This document shows positions 6,142 through 11,205 of a DNA stretch of 11,205 nt, piece by piece. Within the stretch, counting starts at the first letter, position 1, and each line of letters starts with the position of its first letter. A program made the position numbers and the translations under genes. The stretch lies in assembly GCA_964361075.1 (NCBI GenBank), contig CAYHZL010000118.1, forward strand, positions 1 through 11,205, read 5' to 3'. The DNA is from CAYHZL01 sp964361075. GTDB lineage: Bacteria; Bacteroidota; Ignavibacteria; UBA10030; UBA8401. Below the pieces are notes generated by a model. It was not told where the DNA came from. It saw only the letters and a program-made list of their open reading frames with translations, and did not search any database.

Positions 6142-6751
6142 TTCATTGGAAAGAGAAGAAGCTGTAGAAAAATTGAAACTACTCGAAGGAAAAGATCTTA
6201 GAATACTAGCTGATAAGTATGATTTAACCGTATGGAAAGCAGGTAAGCTTAATAAAGGTTGGGCAGGTCATGTCCTAGAGCGTTATCTGGAATTGCCACT
6301 AAATTCTGCTCAGTCTCCCAATTTTGGTTCATGGGAACTGAAGAATGTTCCTCTTAAGCACCTTAAATCAGGAGAAATCGTAGTAAAAGAAACAATGGCT
6401 ATTACGATGATTGATCCAGTAAATGTTCTTCAAAAATCATTTGAAGATAGCCATCTCCTTGCAAAGCTAAGAAAAGTTGTTGTGTGTGCACGGATGTTTG
6501 AATCAAAACAAGAAAAGTCCACACTGCTAGTTCGGGTTAGTACATTTGATTTAACGAATCCCAAGATATATAATCAAGTGAAAGAAGACTATAACCTAGT
6601 CCGTAATAAAATAAAGAAAGATGGGTTTGATGCTCTCACCGGTAAAATGGGTATATATGTGCAACCAAGAACGAAAGGCGCAGGGCATGGTTCTACATCG
6701 AGAGCTTTTTATGCTAGAAAAGAATTTGTATCACTGATACTTCAACTATAA
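6119..6751 (+). CDS. MutH/Sau3AI/MvaI-like type II restriction endonuclease
   Basis: A 210-residue PD-(D/E)XK nuclease candidate. NKGWAGHVLERYLE (45-58) matches the conserved N-terminal helix of the MutH/Sau3AI group, with Glu54 as a possible metal ligand. SPNFGSWELK (66-75) aligns with the catalytic P-D-F-x3-E-x-K pattern, but the Asp position is Asn68; Glu73 and Lys75 are present. The C-terminal part has QPRTKGAGHGSTSRAFYAR (182-200), resembling the DNA-contacting end of the family. It should cleave the site methylated by the neighbouring methyltransferases. ATG 6119 lies inside the ParB-like gene; TTG 6146 has a better ribosome site (GGAAGGG at 6131-6137) and would drop nine residues. Arginine codons are mostly AGA, unlike the next gene. 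A regulatory or nicking MutH-type role is the main alternative. Confidence 0.8.
   Translation: MVRKGRDNSLEREEAVEKLKLLEGKDLRILADKYDLTVWKAGKLNKGWAGHVLERYLELPLNSAQSPNFGSWELKNVPLKHLKSGEIVVKETMAITMIDPVNVLQKSFEDSHLLAKLRKVVVCARMFESKQEKSTLLVRVSTFDLTNPKIYNQVKEDYNLVRNKIKKDGFDALTGKMGIYVQPRTKGAGHGSTSRAFYARKEFVSLILQL
6131..6137 (+). promoter_or_regulatory. Strong Shine-Dalgarno favouring a TTG start (6146) of the endonuclease
   Basis: GGAAGGG ends 8 bases before an in-frame TTG at 6146. The alternative ATG at 6119 has no purine-rich site at a proper distance. A TTG start would keep nuclease synthesis low and place it just after the upstream stop codon (6139-6141), which suits translational coupling. Which start is used is unproven. 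Confidence 0.4.
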
Positions 6752-6764
6752 CGATTGTGCTTTG

Positions 6765-7631
6765 ATGGAAAAGAAGATTATAAAAACAAGAAAAAAAAAG
6801 GAAAGTGAATTATATGTTCAAGAGCCTTCAATAGATTATGGTGTTTTCAAGGATAATAATTCCATTCCTTTTTTCCCTGAATCAACAACCGTTTGGGATT
6901 TTCCTGTTCGCGGAACTTGGGCAACTCATAAATCAGATTATCGAGGTAACTTCGCGCCACAAATTGCGCGTAATCTTATTCTCAATTACTCACGAGAAAA
7001 AGACATTGTCCTTGACCCAATGGTAGGCAGCGGCACAACGCTTATTGAAGCAAAACTTCTCAATCGTAACGCTATCGGTTATGACATCAACCAAAACGCT
7101 GTTGACATATCAAAACAACGCCTTGAGTTTCCCGTGGAGAATAAAGCAGCACAAACTGTTTCACTTGGTGATATCCGCAATCTTTCCGGTATCAAAGACA
7201 ATTTCATTGACCTCATCGTCACACATCCGCCGTATGCAAATATTGTAACATATTCAGACCGTAAAAATCCAAATGATCTTTCGAGTCTTGCAGGTATTCC
7301 GAAATTTTTAGAAGAACTTGAAATTGGCATCAAAGAACTTTTCCGTGTTCTCAAACCAAATTGTTACTGTGCAATCCTTATCGGCGATACACGAAAAGGG
7401 CAGCACTACGTTCCGCTTTCTCATTTTGTTCTCGACCTCTGTTTGCAGAACGGTTTTGCTTTGAAGGAAGAAATCATCAAGACCCAGCATAACACCAAAT
7501 ACGGTTCGCGCTGGAAGGCGGCGGCACAGAGTTTTAAGTTTTATCTCATCATGCACGAACATCTATTTGTCTTCCGCAAACCAAAGGCGAATGAAGACCT
7601 TTCAAGAATTCGCTATAGCATTATCAAATGA
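6765..7631 (+). CDS. Second site-specific DNA methyltransferase (N6-adenine or N4-cytosine)
   Basis: A SAM-dependent DNA amino-methyltransferase of 288 residues. The FxGxG-type motif VLDPMVGSGTT covers 82-92, followed by the acidic SAM-binding stretch AIGYDIN (103-109); the catalytic motif THPPY covers 153-157. The SAM motif comes before the catalytic motif with only about 60 residues between. A preceding segment WDFPVRGTWATHKSDYRG (44-61) and terminal MHEHLFVFRKP (263-273) are typical of the N6/N4 methylase family (COG0863 type). ATG 6765 is used; a TTG directly before it is also possible. It lies 13 bp after the endonuclease. Dual methyltransferases occur in other type II systems (for example DpnM plus DpnA), so this may modify the same site in another context or strand. 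Its arginine codons are mainly CGN, unlike the two genes before it. The target base cannot be decided. Confidence 0.87.
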   Translation: MEKKIIKTRKKKESELYVQEPSIDYGVFKDNNSIPFFPESTTVWDFPVRGTWATHKSDYRGNFAPQIARNLILNYSREKDIVLDPMVGSGTTLIEAKLLNRNAIGYDINQNAVDISKQRLEFPVENKAAQTVSLGDIRNLSGIKDNFIDLIVTHPPYANIVTYSDRKNPNDLSSLAGIPKFLEELEIGIKELFRVLKPNCYCAILIGDTRKGQHYVPLSHFVLDLCLQNGFALKEEIIKTQHNTKYGSRWKAAAQSFKFYLIMHEHLFVFRKPKANEDLSRIRYSIIK

Positions 7632-7758
7632 TGTTACGCACACAAAGAAAAAGTTAAGCAGATGGAGTCCACCTACTTAACAAATGAAATGAAAATTACA
7701 CGGTTTTACAATTTTTTTAGGCAAGGTGGACTCCATCTTATGTCCTTGCGTAACATCA
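7629..7758. repeat. Inverted-repeat (MITE-like) element overlapping the methyltransferase stop codon
   Basis: Two nested perfect inverted pairs are seen. The outer is TGATGTTACGCA (7629-7640) with TGCGTAACATCA (7747-7758). The inner is AGATGGAGTCCACCT (7660-7674) with AGGTGGACTCCATCT (7724-7738). The left inner copy also sits in its own hairpin, GTTAAG (7653-7658) pairing with CTTAAC (7676-7681), and the right copy in one closed by CAAGG (7722-7726) and CCTTG (7744-7748). The first three bases are the TGA stop of the methyltransferase. No open reading frame and no obvious target duplication are visible. It differs from the elements at 1-139 and 4685-4843. It could be a transposon derivative and could also act as a transcript-end hairpin. 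Confidence 0.7.
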
Positions 7759-7761
7759 GTT

Positions 7762-7794
7762 ATTAATAAAAAAATAATTGATTCTGTCAATCAA
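7762..7794 (-). terminator. Possible weak terminator of the minus-strand operon
   Basis: Read on the minus strand, TTGATT (7789-7794) pairs with AATCAA (7778-7783) around a 5-base loop, and a T-rich run (complement of 7762-7777) follows. The stem is short and A+T-rich, so this is a weak candidate. It lies about 43 bp after the esterase stop codon, in the convergent spacer. Confidence 0.35.
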
Positions 7795-7836
7795 CAAATA
7801 CGTTTACAAAGAAATTTAAATAAGAGAAAAAAATCT

Positions 7837-9048
7837 TTACTTCAACAATTCCATTTTCATTGTTTGAATGTTGTTTCCGCTTTGCAATCTGTAATAATAC
7901 ACGCCGCTCGGCAACTGCTTCGCGTTAAATTGAACTGAATGTTCGCCTGCATGTAGTTCACCATTCACCAGCGTCGCCACCACTTCTCTGCCGAGAACAT
8001 CGTACACTTTCAATGACGTGAAACTTGAAACCTGAAGCGTGAAACGAATTGTTGTCGTTGGGTTAAACGGATTTGGGTAGTTTTGAAAGAGCTGAAATTC
8101 ATTTGGTATGTTTTTGCTTTGTTCGTCAACGTCTGAAACGCTATCCGGCATTGGGTGTGCTTGAAAAAACTCCCACATCAAATCATCGGCGTTAATAACT
8201 TTAGACGGCTCATCTCCGGGTAGATATTTAACACCGCCTGGCCAGGAATGCCCACCATCGCGCGTCATATAAAAATGTATCTCCGAATTGTTATTACAGT
8301 TACTCCATTTAACAAGCAAATAATTCTGATCGTTTTTTATTGTATCTCTTTTAATGCAGCCGTTCACATTCATCCACACAGTAAAAACAGAATCGAGTGG
8401 AGGGTTGTAATGCCCGCTAACACCGCTTCCAACTCCTCCTGTGTATGGAACATTTGTATCATTGAAAGAATGAAAATGAATGATAGGAACCGAGCGCGAT
8501 GGATTGACCGCTGTTTTAAGTACCATGGTGGCGGCAACCGGGGCAACAGCCGCAATTTTATTTGCAAGTTCGCTTGCAAGACGGTAGCTCATCATTCCGC
8601 CGTTTGAAATTCCCGTTGCAAAAATTCTTTTGTGATCAATGCTATATTCAGCGGAAAGTTTTTTGATGAGAGCATCTATGAAGCCAACATCATCAATGTT
8701 AAATGATCCTGCCGCTCCACAGCATCCGCCGGCATTCCAAGTTCTAATCCCAAGTACTTTAATTCCTTCCGGATAGACAACAATAAAATTTGCCTCATTG
8801 GATTTAATGCTTAGCTGAGATTGGTTCTCGATATTCAACGCGCTTCCGAATCCTCCGTGCAAAGCAATTATCAAAGAAGTTGGTTTTGTATTTACATATC
8901 CCGGCGGAACGTGCAGAAGATACGTGCGCACCAAACCTTTGTAAGTAAGCGAATCATAAACGGAACTGTAGCCACTTTTGATCTGAGCCGATACGCTTGA
9001 TAATAAAACCGAACAAAAGAAAATCGAAGCAAATATTTTTGTTCTCAT
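7837..9048 (-). CDS. Secreted CE1/LpqC-type esterase (feruloyl esterase or PHB depolymerase-like) with T9SS tail
   Basis: A 403-residue alpha/beta-hydrolase. A signal peptide (1-21, ending SVSA-Q) leads to the outer membrane route. The catalytic domain (about 30-300) has HGGFG (64-68, oxyanion region), Ser148 in GISNGG, Asp197 in FNDTNVPY and His267 in GGHSWPGG. This layout is that of the polyhydroxybutyrate depolymerase/feruloyl esterase family (COG3509). The C-terminal sorting domain (about 318-403) contains NYPNPFNPTTTI, LKVYDVLGREV and SGVYYYRL, so export by the type IX system and surface anchoring or release are likely. The tail has REVVATLV, with one extra Val compared with its neighbours. 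It starts 4 bp after the upstream gene's stop, with the ribosome site overlapping that stop, so translation is probably coupled. The real substrate (a plant or polysaccharide ester, or a polyester) is not determined. Confidence 0.88.
   Translation of the reverse strand: MRTKIFASIFFCSVLLSSVSAQIKSGYSSVYDSLTYKGLVRTYLLHVPPGYVNTKPTSLIIALHGGFGSALNIENQSQLSIKSNEANFIVVYPEGIKVLGIRTWNAGGCCGAAGSFNIDDVGFIDALIKKLSAEYSIDHKRIFATGISNGGMMSYRLASELANKIAAVAPVAATMVLKTAVNPSRSVPIIHFHSFNDTNVPYTGGVGSGVSGHYNPPLDSVFTVWMNVNGCIKRDTIKNDQNYLLVKWSNCNNNSEIHFYMTRDGGHSWPGGVKYLPGDEPSKVINADDLMWEFFQAHPMPDSVSDVDEQSKNIPNEFQLFQNYPNPFNPTTTIRFTLQVSSFTSLKVYDVLGREVVATLVNGELHAGEHSVQFNAKQLPSGVYYYRLQSGNNIQTMKMELLK
8019..8046 (-). repeat. 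Coding heptanucleotide repeat (TGAAACN, 4 units) in the esterase T9SS tail
   Basis: On the plus strand the units are TGAAACT, TGAAACC, TGAAGCG, TGAAACG. They encode the RFTLQVSSFT part of the esterase's sorting domain, between NPTTTI and LKVYDV. The tract is at the same domain position as the palindromes at 9237-9269 and 11048-11095. The domain length here is about normal, so the repeat-like DNA has not lengthened the loop. Confidence 0.6.
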
Positions 9049-9052
9049 GGCA

Positions 9053-9059
9053 TCACCTC
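9053..9059 (-). promoter_or_regulatory. Ribosome binding site of the esterase overlapping the upstream stop
   Basis: Read on the minus strand, GAGGTGA precedes the esterase ATG by a few bases, and its last three bases are the TGA stop of the glycoside hydrolase-like gene. This arrangement is typical of translational coupling and fixes the esterase start at 9048. Confidence 0.7.
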
Positions 9060-10840
9060 ATAAGAATTAGTTTTTTAGTTATTGATTTACCGCCAGCGCT
9101 TAATCTATAAAAGTAAACTCCGCTTGATAATCCAGGCGCATTAAACTCAACTTCATACGTTCCAGGTTTTAACTGTTCATTCACCAGTGTCGCCACTTCT
9201 CTGCCGAGCACATCATACACTTTTAATGTTACATGTAAACCTTCAAGGTCTTTAAGACCTTGAAGGTTTTGTGGAATTGAATAAAGAATTGTTGTCGTTG
9301 GGTTAAACGGATTGGGATAATTCTGATACAATACGGGAGTTGTTGGAATGAAGCTGCGGCTTTCCGAAACTTCAGTCAAGACATTGCCCCAACTATAAAA
9401 TACCGGCACGCCATTAGTAAGAGTTATCGTGGTTGAACCGCTTACGTTCACTGAATTGGTTTGAACAACAGAATCGCAGGCAGTAGGATAAACAGAGTTG
9501 CACGTGGTAGGAATATTCCAGCGGTAAAGTGTTCCGATTCCATTTACAATGAAACTATCGGCAGCGCTCGTTGACCAAATCGCATGCAAACCCATCGGCT
9601 GAATCTGGTAATGATAAAGGTTAGGATTGGGTTCCGTGATACGGACAACGGTATCGGCTGATGTATTAGAGAAAAGAGTTTTTGCCAGCCAGCGGTAAAC
9701 ATAAAAAGATGGCTTGGGAATATAGTTTTTGCTTAATAAATCAAGGTCTCCCCAAACAGGTCCCCATGCTGTGTATTCAGGTCCTACATGCCAATGCTGA
9801 TTTTTAACTCCACTTGCAAAACCGGTGATAAAATAATAGACCACATAAGAAGCGTTGTCGCGAACAAGTGCAGCAGGCAATCGTCCGTCTGTGTCATTCA
9901 CAGAGTGAGAAATATTTTCACATGCCTTGCAGAATGGACCACCTCCCTCATAAAAAACCACTTTCCTGTTCCCAAGATTTGCTGAGTCACGCAACCACTC
10001 AACAACTTTAGGAATTTCTGTCCAGCGTCCGTATTGATGAATATCAATTTCATCGGAAAGAGTATTTCTCAATATATATAACACATTTCTTCTTTTAGCA
10101 ATAAATCCGGGTATAAGCCCCAACTGTGATGGGTTGTTAATTGTAACAGGGTTTGTGCAACTTTGATCCGCACACCCTGTTGTTTGCGTGGAATATCCGT
10201 CATAATATGCTTCAAGGTCATGGCGGGTATCAATGCCTGCAAAACTAATTTGAGAAAGTGGCTGTTTAGCTTTTATCACGGCATAAGTCATATTCACATA
10301 TTTTGTAAATTCCTGTGCAGTACTTAATGAATCAGGAGGATTTTGTGTACACCATATTCTTTGCCATTCCTGCCCGATATGCCACTGCGTAATACGGTAG
10401 TTAGCAGTAAGCCATGGAGCATCATTTGTCCCATCACCGTCATATCTGTCCACAAGTGCATTAACAAAATTTTTCCATTTAGTAGTATCGTAAGGCCACC
10501 ACGAAGAACCGTTGTCGGAAAATTGGCTGCTAAAAATATAAGCGCAAGTGCCCGGAGTAGTGTCGGCTGATGTAATAGGGCTTGTGCATTTTAAAGTAAT
10601 CATAGTCCTTAATCCGGCATTTTGGTTTGCATGTATAGTTGAATCAAGATTTGTCCAGACATAAGAATATGTTGGCTTATACTGAATATCCCTCCATGCC
10701 GCACCTACGGAAAGATTGGAAACATAAACGCCTATGTTTTGATTTATCGTTGCGCCTCCTCCTCCATAAAAACGGTCGTTCAGTTGAGCATGAACCGAAA
10801 GGTTCAATACGATTAACGAGAGTAGAATTATTTTTTTCAT
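9053..10840 (-). CDS. Secreted glycoside hydrolase-like (TIM-barrel) protein with T9SS tail
   Basis: A 595-residue protein with a signal peptide (1-19, ending SVHA-Q). Residues about 25-390 look like a clan-A type TIM-barrel glycosidase: WHIGQEW (153-159) would place the acid/base at Glu158, DIHQYG covers 266-271, and VVFYEGGGP (294-302) would place the nucleophile at Glu298. The 140-residue gap is normal for such enzymes. I cannot name a GH family, and the catalytic residues are inferred. Residues about 395-495 look like a beta-rich domain (barrel-capping type), and 505-595 are a type IX sorting domain. Cysteines are frequent, including GCADQSC (222-228) and CKAC (304-307), which fits an extracellular protein. 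The tail loop includes QNLQGLKDLEGLH (524-536), encoded by a palindrome. AAAGGA (minus strand, 10849-10854) precedes ATG by 8 bases. It is the middle gene of the operon. Confidence 0.7.
   Translation of the reverse strand: MKKIILLSLIVLNLSVHAQLNDRFYGGGGATINQNIGVYVSNLSVGAAWRDIQYKPTYSYVWTNLDSTIHANQNAGLRTMITLKCTSPITSADTTPGTCAYIFSSQFSDNGSSWWPYDTTKWKNFVNALVDRYDGDGTNDAPWLTANYRITQWHIGQEWQRIWCTQNPPDSLSTAQEFTKYVNMTYAVIKAKQPLSQISFAGIDTRHDLEAYYDGYSTQTTGCADQSCTNPVTINNPSQLGLIPGFIAKRRNVLYILRNTLSDEIDIHQYGRWTEIPKVVEWLRDSANLGNRKVVFYEGGGPFCKACENISHSVNDTDGRLPAALVRDNASYVVYYFITGFASGVKNQHWHVGPEYTAWGPVWGDLDLLSKNYIPKPSFYVYRWLAKTLFSNTSADTVVRITEPNPNLYHYQIQPMGLHAIWSTSAADSFIVNGIGTLYRWNIPTTCNSVYPTACDSVVQTNSVNVSGSTTITLTNGVPVFYSWGNVLTEVSESRSFIPTTPVLYQNYPNPFNPTTTILYSIPQNLQGLKDLEGLHVTLKVYDVLGREVATLVNEQLKPGTYEVEFNAPGLSSGVYFYRLSAGGKSITKKLILMR
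9237..9269 (-). repeat. Perfect 33-nt palindrome inside the T9SS tail coding sequence
   Basis: Two 16-base arms (9237-9252 and 9254-9269; core word ACCTTCAAGGTCTT) are exact reverse complements around one central T. The palindrome stays in frame and encodes NLQGLKDLEGL, about nine to ten residues more than the usual tail loop. The word ACCTTCAAGGT resembles a dispersed palindromic repeat I associate with Bacteroidota genomes; a genome search would be needed to confirm that. Confidence 0.85.
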
Positions 10841-10848
10841 TTTAGATG

Positions 10849-10854
10849 TCCTTT
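10849..10854 (-). promoter_or_regulatory. Ribosome binding site of the glycoside hydrolase-like gene
   Basis: Read on the minus strand, AAAGGA ends 8 bases before the ATG at 10840. It lies in the 25-bp spacer after the stop of the upstream T9SS gene, so the two are probably on one transcript. Confidence 0.6.
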
Positions 10855-10865
10855 ATTAGTTTCGT

Positions 10866-11205
10866 TTACTTCGTGATGAGCATTTTCTTAGTTTGAATAA
10901 AACCAGCGGCTCTGAGTTGGTAGAAATAGATTCCGCTGGGCAAACCTTTTGCATCTAAGACAACCGAATGCTCGCCTGCGTTTAATTCTCCATCCACCAG
11001 CGTTGCCACTTCTCTTCCCAGCACATCAAAGACTTTCAGCGTAACCATCACCCGTCCTTCGGACACCCTCTCCCAGCGGGAGAGGGGCGGGGTGAGGGAG
11101 AAACGAATTGTTGTCGTCGGATTGAATGGGTTCGGATAGTTTTGATACAATGAAAAAGTATTCGGCACATCCGCTGTTTGCTGCACGCTTGTAGCAGTGT
11201 TGATA
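10866..11205 (-). CDS. C-terminal T9SS sorting domain of a cargo protein (5' end outside window)
   Basis: Only the last part of the gene is in view. The frame is open to the window edge (upstream residues NTATSVQQTADVP), so GTG 11186 is not a real start. What is visible is a type IX secretion C-terminal domain: YQNYPNPFNPTTTIRFSL, then an unusual TPPLSRWERVSEGRVM stretch, then VTLKVFDVLGREVATL, GEHSV, LPSGIYFYQL and the terminal KKMLITK. The catalytic or binding part lies to the right and cannot be guessed. It is the first visible gene of a minus-strand operon, 25 bp before the glycoside hydrolase-like gene. The stretch between IRFSL and VTLKV is about ten residues longer than usual and is encoded by a REP-like palindrome. 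Confidence 0.9.
   Translation of the reverse strand, partial: INTATSVQQTADVPNTFSLYQNYPNPFNPTTTIRFSLTPPLSRWERVSEGRVMVTLKVFDVLGREVATLVDGELNAGEHSVVLDAKGLPSGIYFYQLRAAGFIQTKKMLITK
11048..11095 (-). repeat. REP-like GC-rich palindrome inside T9SS tail coding sequence
   Basis: CCCTCTCCC (11066-11074) pairs with GGGAGAGGG (11078-11086) around a 3-base loop. An outer pair TCACCC (11048-11053) / GGGTGA (11090-11095) closes it, and a small hairpin GTCC-ttc-GGAC sits at 11054-11064. It is far more G+C-rich than its surroundings and resembles a dispersed 'CCCTCTCCC...GGGAGAGGG' repeat known from many bacteria. It stays in frame and encodes about PPLSRWERVSEGRV. Confidence 0.8.

Noticed and set aside
6119..6751. 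Assignment of the nuclease as a DpnII-type enzyme
   Set aside because: The motifs KGWAGHVLE, P-N-F-x3-E-L-K and the RTKGAGHG...SRAFYAR end fit the MutH/Sau3AI/MvaI group instead.
4685..7758. Composite transposon carrying the restriction operon
   Set aside because: The two flanking elements have different ends, no transposase is present and no target duplication could be found.
7726..7938. Plus-strand 70-codon reading frame across the inverted-repeat element and the esterase 3' end
   Set aside because: It overlaps the clearly coding esterase tail on the other strand and has no recognisable features.

Overview
The window looks like a chromosomal segment of a Bacteroidota/Ignavibacteria-type (FCB group) bacterium. 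The best clue is three predicted secreted proteins that end in type IX secretion (Por-type) C-terminal domains with the 'NYPNPFNPTTTI...LKVYDVLGREVATLV...SGVYFYRL' pattern, common in Ignavibacteria and relatives. Most starts lack a Shine-Dalgarno sequence, which also fits Bacteroidota. The taxonomic call is inference from motifs, not from a database search.

Left part (1-4669, plus strand): a terminal-inverted-repeat element (1-139), then housekeeping genes: coaBC (coenzyme A synthesis), a family 4 uracil-DNA glycosylase, dnaB (replicative helicase) and a Tat-exported DUF1460 protein. The spacers before coaBC, before dnaB and before the DUF1460 gene each hold short tandem repeats (period 8 before coaBC, period 7 in the other two) that run up to or into the flanking genes.

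Middle (4685-7758): a compact four-gene plus-strand operon bounded by two inverted-repeat elements of different families. It encodes a Dam-type (D12 class) adenine methyltransferase, a free-standing 115-residue ParB/Srx-fold protein with a DGQHR motif, a MutH/Sau3AI/MvaI-like PD-(D/E)XK endonuclease and a second DNA methyltransferase. It reads as a type II restriction-modification system, with GATC the most likely target by family analogy. By hand count the window has only about 15 GATC sites and none between 819 and 5105. The stand-alone ParB-like gene between methylase and nuclease, and an apparent Asp-to-Asn change in the nuclease active site, make this the most interesting locus.

Right part (7837-11205, minus strand, convergent with the operon): three consecutive genes read right to left. 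They are the 3' end of one T9SS cargo protein, a probable TIM-barrel glycoside hydrolase-like cargo, and a CE1/LpqC-type esterase translationally coupled to it. Together they suggest a secreted polysaccharide-degrading set. All three tail domains carry a repeat in the coding sequence at the same loop of the domain: heptamers in one, a 33-nt palindrome in another and a REP-like GC-rich palindrome in the third. No tRNA, rRNA or CRISPR array was seen. No gene-free stretch exceeds 300 bases; the largest spacers (1-197, 4670-4868, 7632-7836) are mostly filled by the inverted-repeat elements.
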